From a virus: a stretch of DNA of 64,000 nucleotides. Below are positions 23,729-33,573 of the stretch, one piece after another. The stretch covers positions 62,001 to 126,000 of the IMG/VR virus record IMGVR_UViG_3300009103_000001; one strand, 5' to 3'. The notes below the pieces were generated by a model. It worked only from the letters and a program-made list of their open reading frames with translations, was not told the origin of the DNA and searched no databases. A program made the position numbers and the translations under genes. Within the stretch, counting starts at the first letter, position 1. Each line of letters begins with the position of its first letter.

Positions 23729-26206
23729 CTATTTTTTTGGTTTTTTAATTGTTACGGAAACTTTATTTTTAGTAAAGCTAACAACAATTGTATCACCTTC
23801 TTTTAATTCACCATCTAACATTTTTTCAGCTATTGGGTCTTCAACATATCGTTGAATAGCTCTATTTAATGGTCTAGCTCCGTATTTCTCATCATAACCT
23901 TTTTCTGTTAAATAGGCTTTCATTTTTGGTGTAACAGTTAGATTGTAACCTAACTCTAACATTCTATCTTTAAGTTCTTTTATAGGTAAATCTACAATTT
24001 TCTTAATTTCTTCTTTATTTAAAGATTTAAAAATTATAATATCATCTAAACGATTTAAAAATTCTGGTGAGAATGTTTTTTTAACAGAGTCTTCAATTAC
24101 CCCATCTCTAATCTCTTCAAGATTATCTATTTTAGCTTTAGTACCAAAACCAACACCAGTACCAAAATCTTGTAATTTTCTAGCTCCAATATTAGATGTC
24201 ATAATTATTAAAGTATTTCTGAAATCAACTTTACGACCTAAACCATCAGTTAAGTGCCCTTCATCAAATACTTGTAATAAAACATTAAATACATCTGTGT
24301 GAGCCTTTTCTATTTCATCTAATAATATTAAAGAATATGGTTTTCTTCTAACTTTTTCAGTTAGTTGGCCACCTTCCTCATAACCAACGTAACCTGGAGG
24401 TGCACCAACTAATTTAGACACAGAATGTTTTTCCATATATTCAGACATATCAACTCTAATAACCGAATCTTCTGAACCATAAACAATTTCAGATAAAACT
24501 TTAGCTAAATGTGTTTTACCAACACCAGTAGGACCTAAAAATATAAAAGAACCAATTGGTTTATCATGGTTTTTAATACCCATTCTATTTCTTCTAATAG
24601 CTTTAGATATTTGTTCCACAGCCCCATCTTGACCTATAACTCTAGATATTATATCACTAGACATATTCTTAAGTTTTTCTAAGTCAGTTTGTGTGACTTT
24701 ATTTACTGGTATACCTGTGACCATAGAAACAACTTTTGCGACATCTTCTTCTGTTATTGTTTTTCTAACAGAATTAAGGTTTTCATTCCATTCTTGTGTG
24801 GCATCATCCAATTCTTTTTTCAACCTTCTTTCTTCATCACGAAGTTTTGCGGCTTCTTCATATCTTTGTGCCCTAACCACATCTTTCTTCTTCTCGTCAA
24901 CCTCATTAATTTTTTCTTCTAAATCAGTAACATTTTTAGGTGGTTGTACGTGTACTTGAGCTCTAGCACCAACCTCATCTAATATATCGATAGATTTGTC
25001 TGGTTGTTCTCTATCTGTAATATATCTATCAGCCATTTTCACACAAGCTTTAATTGATTCATCGTCATAAATAACTTTATGATGGTCTTCATACTTATCT
25101 TTAATATTTTCAAGAATAACCAAAGTATTTTCAGTACTTGGTGGTTCAATCATAACTTGTTGAAATCTACGTGTTAAAGCACCATCCTTTTCAAAGTTTT
25201 CACGAAACTCATCTAATGTAGTTGCCCCAATACATTGTATTTCACCCCTAGCTAAAGCTGGTTTCAATATATTTGAAGCGTCTAAAGAACCAGATGCATT
25301 ACCAGCACCAACCATAGTATGTATTTCATCAACAAAAAGTATAACATCATCAGTTTTACTAAGTTCTTGTAAAATACCTTTTAATCGTTCTTCAAATTGA
25401 CCCCTATATTTGGTACCAGCAACTAATAAAGCCATATCCAAAGTTACAAGTCTCATATCATAAAGAATTCTAGGACATTTTCTTTGGGCGATTTTTAAAG
25501 CCAAACCTTCTGCAATAGCTGTTTTACCAACACCAGGTTCACCAATTAAGATTGGGTTATTCTTTTTACGTCTACTTAGTATTTGAGAAACACGTTCTAT
25601 TTCGTCTTCTCTTCCGACAATTGGGTCTATTGCCCCATTCTCAGCCAATTTAGTAATATCCCTACCAAAATTATCTAATATTGGAGTATTACTATTTGAG
25701 TCATTTTTCTTTAACCCTCCGGTATTTTTTTCTTCTTCCATACCACTAAACATTCTATTCATAATTGTGTCATTTTTAATTTCTATTAATATACTTTTAA
25801 AATTCTTATAAGTCAAACCTTGATTATTTAAAACTTTAGTACCACCAAACTCTCTATATTTTAATATTGACAACATAACATGTTCAGTGCCAACATATTC
25901 ATCATTTAATTTGTCAGACTCCATTTCAGCAACATTTAATACTAATTTAGAGTTTTTACTTAATGGTATTAATTTTTTTTTAATTCTAGGTTTTCTAATT
26001 TTTAACCTCATATAACTATCTAATTTAGAGAATAAATCATCAATATCAAATCCCATAGATAGTATAACCTCAACCACGTTATTATCATAGTCACTAAGCA
26101 AAGCCAATAATATATGTTCGGGGTCAATATCATTACCCCCTAATCTTATGGATTCCTTAAATGACCTTTTTAATATTTCTTTAATTTTTGGGTCTGTTGG
26201 TTTCAC
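23729..26206 (-). CDS. clpC: ClpC-type AAA+ unfoldase
   Basis: 825 aa, full length for ClpC. It has a double Clp-N repeat (1-145), Walker A1 GEPGVGKT (222-229), Walker B FVDEIH (291-296), a short middle domain with a UVR-like helix pair ([18 protein letters not shown], 449-466), Walker A2 GPTGVGKT (558-565), and a VGF loop (685-687) in the position where ClpC/ClpA/ClpX dock ClpP. No ClpP gene is visible here, so it probably feeds host ClpP. The start is GTG at 26204-26206; no in-frame ATG exists nearby. ClpC in a phage is unusual; it was probably acquired from a Bacteroidota host. It could remodel host proteins or degrade defence factors (inference). Confidence 0.93.
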   Translation of the reverse strand: MKPTDPKIKEILKRSFKESIRLGGNDIDPEHILLALLSDYDNNVVEVILSMGFDIDDLFSKLDSYMRLKIRKPRIKKKLIPLSKNSKLVLNVAEMESDKLNDEYVGTEHVMLSILKYREFGGTKVLNNQGLTYKNFKSILIEIKNDTIMNRMFSGMEEEKNTGGLKKNDSNSNTPILDNFGRDITKLAENGAIDPIVGREDEIERVSQILSRRKKNNPILIGEPGVGKTAIAEGLALKIAQRKCPRILYDMRLVTLDMALLVAGTKYRGQFEERLKGILQELSKTDDVILFVDEIHTMVGAGNASGSLDASNILKPALARGEIQCIGATTLDEFRENFEKDGALTRRFQQVMIEPPSTENTLVILENIKDKYEDHHKVIYDDESIKACVKMADRYITDREQPDKSIDILDEVGARAQVHVQPPKNVTDLEEKINEVDEKKKDVVRAQRYEEAAKLRDEERRLKKELDDATQEWNENLNSVRKTITEEDVAKVVSMVTGIPVNKVTQTDLEKLKNMSSDIISRVIGQDGAVEQISKAIRRNRMGIKNHDKPIGSFIFLGPTGVGKTHLAKVLSEIVYGSEDSVIRVDMSEYMEKHSVSKLVGAPPGYVGYEEGGQLTEKVRRKPYSLILLDEIEKAHTDVFNVLLQVFDEGHLTDGLGRKVDFRNTLIIMTSNIGARKLQDFGTGVGFGTKAKIDNLEEIRDGVIEDSVKKTFSPEFLNRLDDIIIFKSLNKEEIKKIVDLPIKELKDRMLELGYNLTVTPKMKAYLTEKGYDEKYGARPLNRAIQRYVEDPIAEKMLDGELKEGDTIVVSFTKNKVSVTIKKPKK

Positions 26207-26294
26207 AGTACAAGTATAATTATAAATAATTAATTCGACAAGTTATTTAGTTTTTTTTATTCATTAACTATATTTAATATTAAATTTAATTAAA

Positions 26295-26510
26295 ATGTAT
26301 AAAAAGTTAACAATAGTTTTTAAAAATAACCCAAATTCAGTAGATGAGTTTGATGGTGGCACTTATACTGTTACGTATGAAAATACTAGTATTGTTGTTA
26401 GTGGTGATTATTTAGTTTTAACCACACAAGAACAAGATGAAAAGGGTGATGGTTATGTTCAAGGAAAAATACACCATCTTAAAGAGGTTTTAAGTTATAG
26501 AGGTCAATAA
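26295..26510 (+). CDS. Small hypothetical protein
   Basis: 71 aa, beta-rich (KLTIVFKNNP, GTYTVTYENTSIVVSGDYLV). Its stop overlaps the ATG of the KTSC gene (TAATG). It is divergent from clpC. I see no recognised family; it is likely an early cytoplasmic protein. Confidence 0.6.
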   Translation: MYKKLTIVFKNNPNSVDEFDGGTYTVTYENTSIVVSGDYLVLTTQEQDEKGDGYVQGKIHHLKEVLSYRGQ

Positions 26511-26812
26511 TGGCAGTAATAGAAAAAACAGAAAGAGATGATGGTGTTATAGAATGTTTAATAGATTCTTCTAACATACTTAAATCTGAGTATAAAGAAT
26601 CTAATAACACATTAATATTAACATTTAAGGCTGGAACTAGATATGAATATAAAGGTATTTTAAATAGAGATTATGTCAGGTTTGAAATGACAGAAAGCCA
26701 AGGTAGTGTTTTCAATAAGACAATGAGGAAGTATGAATATGAGAAATTAGAAAGTACTGACGCTTCATTAATTAAAGAACGTATAGAAGAAATTAAAAAA
26801 GAAAGAAATTAA
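26510..26812 (+). CDS. KTSC-domain protein
   Basis: 100 aa. Residues about 18-75 match the KTSC domain: IDSSNILKSEYKESNNTLIL, then TFKAGTRYEYKGIL and SQGSVFNKTM. KTSC proteins are small domains common in phages and bacteria, sometimes linked to RNA or tRNA-ligase-like proteins, with no settled function. The C-terminus is a charged helix. It is convergent with the leader-tagged gene at 27138, overlapping by 4 bases. Confidence 0.75.
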   Translation: MAVIEKTERDDGVIECLIDSSNILKSEYKESNNTLILTFKAGTRYEYKGILNRDYVRFEMTESQGSVFNKTMRKYEYEKLESTDASLIKERIEEIKKERN

Positions 26813-27138
26813 TTTTTACTATAAGAAACAACATCATAAATACTAAGACAAGGTTGTTCACCTTCAAATTCACTTTTAGCTTTAAACACAAAAACAGGAC
26901 CTTCTGTATGTACAATATAAGTTAAGTCATTATTATCACTATAACCTAAGAATTTTATAGTGACATTTTCAAAACCAAAAGATTTTAATTTTTTAATAAC
27001 TAAAGATTTTATAGATTCACCAGTACATTGTATTTCAGATAATATATCAGCAATTTCTACCGCAGTAATTTCATTCATACGATTTTCTAGTAGTTTTTTA
27101 AACTGACCTTCCTTTAATATTATAGTTTTATTTTTCAT
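26809..27138 (-). CDS. Leader-tagged small protein
   Basis: 109 aa from the ATG at 27136-27138 (an in-frame TTG six bases earlier is less likely). The N-terminus MKNKTIILKEGQFKKLLENR closely resembles that of the OmpA-like protein (RIILKESQLKSV), with LKE|G as the candidate cut site. The payload is a small mixed alpha/beta domain (FENVTIKFLGYSDNNDLTYI...VFVFKAKSEF). A late-type motif lies upstream. The function is unknown. Confidence 0.6.
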   Translation of the reverse strand: MKNKTIILKEGQFKKLLENRMNEITAVEIADILSEIQCTGESIKSLVIKKLKSFGFENVTIKFLGYSDNNDLTYIVHTEGPVFVFKAKSEFEGEQPCLSIYDVVSYSKN

Positions 27139-27160
27139 TACCAAACCTAAATTGTTTTTT

Positions 27161-27170
27161 AATAAATATC
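27161..27170 (-). promoter_or_regulatory. Late-type promoter motif, minus strand
   Basis: Read on the minus strand, GATATTTATT lies 22 bases before the ATG at 27138. Confidence 0.45.
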
Positions 27171-27173
27171 TGA

Positions 27174-27758
27174 TTAGTTTTCATAATCTTCGTCATATTC
27201 CCTAGGGTCAAAACCAGATTGTCTTTTTTCGTATTCCTCAGTGTCTAATTCAGCTTCATACGCTCTACCATCCTCAAAACCTTTATTATATATTTTTTCT
27301 AATTTATTTTCTACTTCTTTTTCTTCACAATCCTCATACCCTTTTTCATGGCCAGCGTCATAACCTTCTTCATACCCAATATCCTTAGCTTCATCAATTT
27401 CATCCTCACAATCATATCTTGCATCTCGGCCCCCATCATGAAAACCCTCATTATAACCTTGTTGTTCACCCTCTTCCCAACCTTCTTGTTGTCCTTTTTG
27501 TCTACCATTGTCATAAATCTCTTCAGAAAAATTATATAAAACATTAGTCATTTCATCTAGTTTATCAACATCTAAACCTAAATTATAAATAAAGTCTACA
27601 AGTTTATATGTGCGGTTTTCTGGGTCATGAATATAATAATCCCAATCCTGTAAATCACTTAAGTCATTAGCAATATCAGTTTTAGAGGCCGGTTCAATAT
27701 CTCCAACCCAATCAAAATCATTATCTTCCTTTAATATTTTCTTAATTAAATCTTTCAT
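27174..27758 (-). CDS. Leader-tagged DFDW protein with glycine-tyrosine repeats
   Basis: 194 aa from the ATG at 27758 (another ATG lies two codons upstream). The leader MKDLIKKILKEDNDFDWVGD has LKE|D followed by the DFDWV motif. From about residue 90 it carries a run of short repeats with spaced G and Y/E (WEEGEQQGYNEGFHDG, GYEEGYDAGHEKGYED), likely an extended helix. It is acidic overall. It starts opposite the nucleotidyltransferase gene with both late-type motifs in the gap. I infer virion cargo. Confidence 0.65.
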   Translation of the reverse strand: MKDLIKKILKEDNDFDWVGDIEPASKTDIANDLSDLQDWDYYIHDPENRTYKLVDFIYNLGLDVDKLDEMTNVLYNFSEEIYDNGRQKGQQEGWEEGEQQGYNEGFHDGGRDARYDCEDEIDEAKDIGYEEGYDAGHEKGYEDCEEKEVENKLEKIYNKGFEDGRAYEAELDTEEYEKRQSGFDPREYDEDYEN

Positions 27759-27766
27759 TATCATTT

Positions 27767-27776
27767 AATAAATATC
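27767..27776 (-). promoter_or_regulatory. Late-type promoter motif, minus strand
   Basis: Read on the minus strand, GATATTTATT lies 8 bases before the ATG at 27758. It stands back to back with the plus-strand copy at 27779. Confidence 0.5.
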
Positions 27777-27778
27777 AA

Positions 27779-27788
27779 GATATTTATG
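27779..27788 (+). promoter_or_regulatory. Late-type promoter motif GATATTTATG
   Basis: The motif overlaps the first ATG (27786) of the nucleotidyltransferase gene, so the true start may be the ATG at 27792. Confidence 0.45.
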
Positions 27789-28583
27789 AATATGGATTTA
27801 AACGAGAAAGAAATTGAACAAGCCAATAGAACTATAGATTTATCTGGCTTTAAAATGCAAGATGACCTTAATCCTAAGATTTGGGACAAGGAACAAAATA
27901 TGAAATCTGATGTTAGAAAAACACTTTTAAAAATCGCTGATGATTATTTTGAATCTTTGGAAATACCTGGTGTTGATATAGAAGATGTTACAATGACAGG
28001 TAGTTTAGCTAATTATAATTGGTCAAAATATTCTGATATAGATTTACATATATTAATAGATTATGAAGAGATGCCAATGGATGAAACTTTAATTGAAGAT
28101 TTTCTTAAATCAAAAAGTTCTAATTGGAATAAAGAACATGATATTAAGGTTTATGGTTTTGATGTCGAATTATATGTACAAGATATCGAAGAAGAACATA
28201 CATCAACAGGCGTTTATTCTATATTAAAAAATGAATGGGTAATTAAACCAGAAAAAAAGAAGATATCAATTAATGATAAAACTATAAAGAATAAAGCTAA
28301 TCGATTAATGGATATGATTGATAGTGTATATGAAGATATGGAAGAAGAGGAAGATTATGATAAAATAGTTAATCTTGCACAAAAAATACAGGATAAAATA
28401 AAAAAAATGCGCCAATGTGGGTTAGAAGAAGGTGGTGAATGGTCTGTAGAAAATATTGTATTTAAAGTATTGAGAAGAAATGGTATGTTAGATAGGTTGG
28501 GTGATATAAAAACTGTGGCTTATGATAAATCTATGACATTGGAATCAATTAATGGGTTTAATGATAAATTTAAACAAATTTAA
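27786..28583 (+). CDS. Nucleotidyltransferase-superfamily protein
   Basis: 265 aa (263 if started at 27792). Residues 71-87, TGSLANYNWSKYSDIDL, contain the GS...DxD signature of the polymerase-beta-like nucleotidyltransferase fold (G72, S73, D84, D86), with a candidate third acid in DVELYVQD. Members of the superfamily transfer nucleotides to RNA, proteins or antibiotics; large phages often carry such a gene of unknown target. The C-terminal half is helical (EDYDKIVNLAQKIQDKIKKM). There is no leader. It is divergent from the tagged 27758 gene. Confidence 0.75.
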   Translation: MNMDLNEKEIEQANRTIDLSGFKMQDDLNPKIWDKEQNMKSDVRKTLLKIADDYFESLEIPGVDIEDVTMTGSLANYNWSKYSDIDLHILIDYEEMPMDETLIEDFLKSKSSNWNKEHDIKVYGFDVELYVQDIEEEHTSTGVYSILKNEWVIKPEKKKISINDKTIKNKANRLMDMIDSVYEDMEEEEDYDKIVNLAQKIQDKIKKMRQCGLEEGGEWSVENIVFKVLRRNGMLDRLGDIKTVAYDKSMTLESINGFNDKFKQI

Positions 28584-28584
28584 A

Positions 28585-28594
28585 CATATTTATT
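28585..28594 (+). promoter_or_regulatory. Late-type promoter motif CATATTTATT
   Basis: The motif ends 14 bases before the ATG at 28609. Confidence 0.5.
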
Positions 28595-28608
28595 AATAAA
28601 AAGAAATT

Positions 28609-28899
28609 ATGGACAGTTATTACATAGTAGATACACCAGCAACAGCTATTTATTCAGCTAACACATACTATTCGATTTATGTTGATGCGGGAGTCACATT
28701 AGTATATAAAGGTGTTACGTTCCCTGGACCCACAAGTGGACCAATAATAGTAAATTTAACAGTAAATGGACCAACTGATATTGCTGGTAGTGACGCTACT
28801 ATAATTCTAATGGGCAAGAAAAAACCACAAGCATTTGCACCAGGACCTCCAGGTCAAGGTGGTATGAATACTGATGGTACTTGGAATATAAAGGGGTAA
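28609..28899 (+). CDS. Small beta-rich virion-type protein
   Basis: 96 aa, beta-rich with a proline- and glycine-rich C-terminus (AFAPGPPGQGGMNTDG). The composition is similar to that of small tail or head decoration proteins, but no family is recognised. It is preceded by a late-type motif and followed after 15 bases by the acidic virion-type gene. Confidence 0.55.
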   Translation: MDSYYIVDTPATAIYSANTYYSIYVDAGVTLVYKGVTFPGPTSGPIIVNLTVNGPTDIAGSDATIILMGKKKPQAFAPGPPGQGGMNTDGTWNIKG

Positions 28900-28914
28900 A
28901 ATAAAAATATTACA

Positions 28915-30720
28915 ATGAGAGATAAAACCTTAAAAAGAATGTTAAAATTGGCTGATATAAAGCCAATTATTAAAGAAAGTAAAAAAGCCCTACTTTCATC
29001 AATGGAAATTGTTAAAGAGGCGGTGGATGGTAATACTTACGCTATTGTCAGAGAAAATAAAAGATATTTTATAAAATCGGCTGAAACTAAAGAAAATTTA
29101 CAAGAATCTGATTTCGATTATATTGGTGGCATACAAAATAAGACTAAAAAATCTTTTAGTTCTTTTAGTGATGCAACAAAACATTTAAACTTAATGTTTG
29201 AAGAAATTAATAATCATTCAGATGTTGATAATATTAATATTTTAGAGTCTGATTTATTGGGTGAAAAAAAATATGTTTTAAAATTACCAAAACCAAAAAT
29301 AGAGGAAGTGCCAGAAACACCAAGTGACGAAGAGTTTGGAACTGAAGAAGGTGGTGAAGAAGACTTTGATTTTGGAACTGAAGAAGGTGGTGAAGAAGAC
29401 TTTGATTTTGGAACTGAAGGTGAAGGAGATTTTGATTTTGACGCTGAAGGTGGTGAAGGAGAAGGAGATTTTGATTTTGACGCTGAAGGTGGTGAAGGAG
29501 AAGGAGATTTTGATTTTGACGCTGAGGGTGAAGAAGAGGTTAGTGATGAGGTAGAAGTGAATGACGAACTTGAGGGTAGTTCTATAAAAGATATACAGAG
29601 TACCACTGGCACATTAGGCCAACAATTAAGAGATACTGAAGATTTATCTTCTGATATACAAAAATGGGTAGCAAAATCTGTTTTATCAGCGTTAGATTTA
29701 GATAATATGGACTCAAAAGATAAAAAAGATATTATAAATACAGTGGAAGCTGGTGGTGATAGTTCTGATGAAGTAGAGGTTGAAAAAACAGAGTTTGATT
29801 TTGACGCTGAATTAGAAGAAAGTTCTGATGAGTTAGGTCTTAATGTTACAACAACTAACGAACCAGATGTACAAACATGGAAAACACCACAAGGAAGTGA
29901 GTCAGGTGGTTTAACAGAGCCTTGGGAATCGGAGGATAAAGGTTATGATGAGGATAACCCTGATATAGGTGGTGATGAGGATGAAGAAATTGCTGAACCA
30001 GGTAAAACGGGGGAAGATTTATTAATATTAGATGATGATGTAATAAATGATGACCCATATGATTTACCTAATGCTGAAGCAGAAGCATTATATGGACCAA
30101 ATACATATCCCGAATATAGTAGAGACCCAGCTTATAGAGCAAAAAAACAAGCAGATAAAGATATAACAACACATTATTATAAATCGGCACCTCCAGGTTT
30201 TGAATTAGACCCATCAGAAGATTGGAGGAAACATAAATTACCTTACGATACAAAATTTTTAGATGAGGATGATGATGTTTGGTATAGTGAAATGGAAGAC
30301 GCTGGAATATTAGCTCCATCAACTTATGAAGATGAGTTAGGTTTACCACCAGCAACAAAAGATTCAGATGAAACAGAATATGATTGGTCAAATGCTGATG
30401 ATAAATTTGTTGGTGAGCCTATTGACAGTGTTGGAGATTTTGACGAAATTTTGGATGAAGAACAAATTGATGAAGATATGGAATTTTATGATGATATAAT
30501 AATGGCACCACAACCACAAAGAGCACCAGAAGAAGAACCGGCACAACCACAAGTTGACCCAGGTGTACCAGAAAAAGAACCACCAAGTAAGAGACCGTCA
30601 AGACAACCATTTACCCCACCCCCACATATTACCCCAGGTGAGGAACCAGGACCTAAAGCTAAATGGGATAAGAGGGATAGGGATATGATGTATAGAGATA
30701 TTGACGTAGAGTTCGAATAA
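28915..30720 (+). CDS. Acidic tagged virion-type protein with DFDF repeats
   Basis: 601 aa. The N-terminus (TLKRMLKLADIKPIIKESKK) has IKE|S at 19-21 and a second site LQE|SDFDYIGG at 62-64, both of the prohead-protease type. Residues about 135-210 are tandem acidic repeats (EEGGEEDFDFGTEEGG, EGDFDFDAEGGEGEGDFDF). The C-terminal third is proline-rich (PPPHITPGEEPGPKAK). The low-complexity acidic middle resembles prohead core proteins, which are heavily processed during maturation. It is likely an internal head component. It is followed by 30722 after one base. Confidence 0.65.
   Translation: MRDKTLKRMLKLADIKPIIKESKKALLSSMEIVKEAVDGNTYAIVRENKRYFIKSAETKENLQESDFDYIGGIQNKTKKSFSSFSDATKHLNLMFEEINNHSDVDNINILESDLLGEKKYVLKLPKPKIEEVPETPSDEEFGTEEGGEEDFDFGTEEGGEEDFDFGTEGEGDFDFDAEGGEGEGDFDFDAEGGEGEGDFDFDAEGEEEVSDEVEVNDELEGSSIKDIQSTTGTLGQQLRDTEDLSSDIQKWVAKSVLSALDLDNMDSKDKKDIINTVEAGGDSSDEVEVEKTEFDFDAELEESSDELGLNVTTTNEPDVQTWKTPQGSESGGLTEPWESEDKGYDEDNPDIGGDEDEEIAEPGKTGEDLLILDDDVINDDPYDLPNAEAEALYGPNTYPEYSRDPAYRAKKQADKDITTHYYKSAPPGFELDPSEDWRKHKLPYDTKFLDEDDDVWYSEMEDAGILAPSTYEDELGLPPATKDSDETEYDWSNADDKFVGEPIDSVGDFDEILDEEQIDEDMEFYDDIIMAPQPQRAPEEEPAQPQVDPGVPEKEPPSKRPSRQPFTPPPHITPGEEPGPKAKWDKRDRDMMYRDIDVEFE
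29320..29540 (+). repeat. Acidic coding repeats (DFDF/GGEE)
   Basis: The region holds tandem units of 33-45 bases encoding EGGEEDFDFGTE and then EGGEGEGDFDFDA. Adjacent copies are nearly identical at the DNA level. Confidence 0.75.
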
Positions 30721-30721
30721 A

Positions 30722-31180
30722 ATGAAAACACAAGAAAATAATTATTCACATTTCGGAATAAAAGACGAAGACCAAGTAGCATATGCGGAGGCTATGGGTA
30801 AAGACCCCAATACCTTTAAGGTAGAATCAAGAAAGCAAGCGAAACTAGACGGTTATTATATTGGTGACAGGTTGTTAGAAGGTATAGACTTTATATTCAC
30901 AGTTAACGATGATGGGACTCTATCTGTAGAAACCCCTAAAGAATCACAGAGTTATATGGATAATCTAAACGAAGAAAAGTGGTTGAGAATGGCATTAGAT
31001 TATGCTAAAAGTAGAGACTTTTTCGAAGGGTTGGATGGGTTGGAAGACATAAACCTGGTAATGACTAATGGTGACTATAACTTTGAAGCATTAACACTTC
31101 CTTCCCCAACAGTTCATGGAAAAGTGAATTTAAATGATAAATTAAGGGAAGAAGTTAAAAGATTTAATGATTTAATTTAA
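30722..31180 (+). CDS. Hypothetical protein, 152 aa
   Basis: It starts one base after the previous stop. The sequence is acidic with aromatic residues (DYAKSRDFFEGLDGLEDINL). No domain is recognised. Position and size suggest a head-related or assembly protein. A strong terminator follows. Confidence 0.6.
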   Translation: MKTQENNYSHFGIKDEDQVAYAEAMGKDPNTFKVESRKQAKLDGYYIGDRLLEGIDFIFTVNDDGTLSVETPKESQSYMDNLNEEKWLRMALDYAKSRDFFEGLDGLEDINLVMTNGDYNFEALTLPSPTVHGKVNLNDKLREEVKRFNDLI

Positions 31181-31187
31181 AATAAAA

Positions 31188-31217
31188 AACACGAAAAGTT
31201 AATTCGTGTTTTTTTTA
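31188..31217 (+). terminator. Rho-independent terminator
   Basis: AACACGAA, loop, TTCGTGTT, then a run of eight T, 8 bases after the stop of the 30722 gene. Confidence 0.85.
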
Positions 31218-31230
31218 TGCAATAATATTA

Positions 31231-31240
31231 ATATTTATTA
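31231..31240 (+). promoter_or_regulatory. Late-type promoter motif ATATTTATTA
   Basis: The motif lies between the terminator and the ATG at 31243, 2 bases before the start codon. Confidence 0.5.
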
Positions 31241-31242
31241 AT

Positions 31243-31659
31243 ATGGAAGAATTATATTTAATATATATTAATAAGATTGGTACCACATTTAAAGGTGAAC
31301 ATATGTTTGAATTTTTATTTTCAAACTCCACAACATGGGAATGGGATGAGGGTTGGTATGAATCATCAGTAATTACAGACACAACAGATTTATCACCAGA
31401 CCCATCAGTAGTTAAAATGATAGGTTCATTAAAAACAAACGAATTAGATTTAGATTTAGTGCAAGAATCGGGTGTATTTGATATTTATAACGCAGTTGAG
31501 GATATTATTGCGTTAGGATGGCAGAAATTAAATGAGGATGATGACCCAGATATTGAAAGAATTGTATTTAAATTTGGCGAAAAAAAAGAATTAGTAGAGT
31601 CTAAATTATATATAATGGATTTAGCCTTACAATATAAGGAAAATAAAGTAATTAGATAA
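31243..31659 (+). CDS. Hypothetical protein coupled to the 31659 gene
   Basis: 138 aa. It resembles small conserved proteins found beside terminase genes in T4-type phages: FEFLFSNSTTWEWDEGWYES near the start, then SLKTNELDLDLVQ and GWQKLNED. No family can be named. The stop overlaps the next ATG (TAATG). Confidence 0.55.
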   Translation: MEELYLIYINKIGTTFKGEHMFEFLFSNSTTWEWDEGWYESSVITDTTDLSPDPSVVKMIGSLKTNELDLDLVQESGVFDIYNAVEDIIALGWQKLNEDDDPDIERIVFKFGEKKELVESKLYIMDLALQYKENKVIR

Positions 31660-33521
31660 TGAAAAGATTAGAAGATAAAAATAAAGACTTGGATTGGGTT
31701 AAAGATACTGAACCACACACAATAGATAAACTTAGTAATAAAATAAAACATGACGGACCAATGACCATTGATGATGTCATATCTTTTTTAAATAAAGAAG
31801 ACCCTATTTTAAAAGATGAACCTTATTATCCTGATGAACAAAATGAATCAGAAAATGGTGATGAAAGATATCTTTTACAAGATGATGAAAATGTTGATGA
31901 GACTATAACGGTAGGGGAAGATGACCCTGACGCTGAAAGAACAGCAAGTGAGATTAAAAAAAGGGATAAAGATAAAACGGTACGATATACCAATAAAGAA
32001 GGTGATGTTGTTACAGTTGAAAATAAAATTATAACATCAGAGTCTTTTAAAAAAATAGTTAAAAATTACGGTAAAATATCATTGTCGGAGTCAGATATTA
32101 TGAGTATACTTGAAGAAACTCAGAATCCAATTATGTCAAAATCTGAGATAGTAGAATCAATACAAAAAAATTTAATATCTGAAGCAAATATGAATGATAA
32201 TGTAAGAAGAAAATTTGAATCTGGTGAACATGATTACTCAGACCACCTAGAAAGAGAGTTAACTAAAAATATATCTGATGATGTGTTTCGTGAAATACAA
32301 CAAAAAATTAGAGAGAAGGTCGGTAACGATAATGTAACACTTGAAGACGCACAAAGATTATTAGGTACATCACTAATTGAGGCGGCTAAAAAAGAATATG
32401 AATATGGGATTGAAAATTTGGAGAGAAAAGCTGTTGAAATGATTAGACAACAATTTAATATGCCAGCAGACGCTGTTGATGTTGACGCAACAATTACTGG
32501 ATTAAATCCACGTATGGTTATTGGTAGAGAAGTATCACCACAAGAAGCTGAACAATTGACTAGACAAACAGGTTTTAAGGTTGGTTCAGTAGATAAGGGA
32601 CAAATTAAACATCAAAGAGGTAATACACCAAAACCACAAAATATCTCAGATGAAGAAGTTAAGGATGAGATAACAAGAAGACGTTTTACTAACGCTCTTA
32701 TGCATGGGGCAGCTCGAAAATCACAAAACCTACACTTTATGGATGATGAATTGTCTCAAAACGTACCAGATTTATCTAGAAATTATGGTAATATTATGGC
32801 CGCAAATGATTTTAACTATTGGATATTAGATGATGAAACAATAAAAAATGAAGGTAGGAGTGGTGTACACGCAGGAAATGTTAGAATTGACCTTTCTGGT
32901 GATAAACCAAAAATAATAGCACAAGGTATTGTATTTCCAATATTATTACATGAATTAGCGAAAGGTGTTATGGAATTAATGTCATTACATTCTTTACCAC
33001 AAGATAGAAATTTAAGACAACATGTTTTAGATAATACAGACCATTTAGAGGCTGAAACAAACGATATACGATTAGGTCAACATATTTGGACTAAGATAGT
33101 TGAAAACATACCAGTGGATAATCAAGAAGTAATATCATTAACATTTAATTATTTACAACAATTACCAACAAATGATTTTAATAGTTTAATAAAAGACTTA
33201 CTTAATAATAGGGAAGAGGCTAAAAATAGAATTGAAAATATGGCTAATGAAGCGTTGGAACAATTAAGGGATGAAGCTTATAAAGATAGCACTAGTGGTT
33301 ATGAGGATAGTCCAATAGAGGATGATGATAGTGATGTTTTAACACCACCTGAACCTGAAGGTAGAGAAGTTACACCAGAACCAGAAATTGAAGATGTACC
33401 GAAAGAACCTGATTATTCTAGTATGAATAAAAGACAATTAGAGTTAGCTATTGACGCGGCTTTAGATGATGGTAATATGGATTTGGTTAGAAAAATTGGT
33501 TCTTATCTTAGTCAAAAATAA
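31659..33521 (+). CDS. Large virion-type protein with several prohead-protease-like sites
   Basis: 620 aa. It begins with the module motif (KDLDWVKDTEPH) but without the basic leader. Candidate sites include LSE|SD (in KISLSESDIM) and ISE|A (LISEANMNDN). A helical middle (DVFREIQQKIREKVG) precedes a conserved-looking segment, GIVFPILLHELAKGVMELMS, which contains HELxK but lacks the second His of HExxH, so I do not call it a protease. The C-terminus is acidic and proline-rich. It lies just upstream of the terminase. It is likely a processed head protein of unknown role. Confidence 0.6.
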   Translation: MKRLEDKNKDLDWVKDTEPHTIDKLSNKIKHDGPMTIDDVISFLNKEDPILKDEPYYPDEQNESENGDERYLLQDDENVDETITVGEDDPDAERTASEIKKRDKDKTVRYTNKEGDVVTVENKIITSESFKKIVKNYGKISLSESDIMSILEETQNPIMSKSEIVESIQKNLISEANMNDNVRRKFESGEHDYSDHLERELTKNISDDVFREIQQKIREKVGNDNVTLEDAQRLLGTSLIEAAKKEYEYGIENLERKAVEMIRQQFNMPADAVDVDATITGLNPRMVIGREVSPQEAEQLTRQTGFKVGSVDKGQIKHQRGNTPKPQNISDEEVKDEITRRRFTNALMHGAARKSQNLHFMDDELSQNVPDLSRNYGNIMAANDFNYWILDDETIKNEGRSGVHAGNVRIDLSGDKPKIIAQGIVFPILLHELAKGVMELMSLHSLPQDRNLRQHVLDNTDHLEAETNDIRLGQHIWTKIVENIPVDNQEVISLTFNYLQQLPTNDFNSLIKDLLNNREEAKNRIENMANEALEQLRDEAYKDSTSGYEDSPIEDDDSDVLTPPEPEGREVTPEPEIEDVPKEPDYSSMNKRQLELAIDAALDDGNMDLVRKIGSYLSQK

Positions 33522-33540
33522 ATTAATTTTAATAATCTTT

Positions 33541-33563
33541 AAACCCGCTATTGCGGGTTTTTT
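33541..33563 (+). terminator. Rho-independent terminator
   Basis: AAACCCGC, loop TATT, GCGGGTTT, then T-rich sequence, upstream of the terminase gene. Confidence 0.85.
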
Positions 33564-33573
33564 TATGCCTAAA

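Noticed and set aside
29214-29612. Long serine- and proline-rich open frame on the minus strand
   Set aside because: It is the antisense reading of the acidic GAA/GAT-rich repeats of the 28915 gene; composition is fully explained by that gene.
32940-32990. HELAK as a zinc protease motif in the 31659 protein
   Set aside because: The second histidine of HExxH is missing; no other metal ligand pattern is apparent.
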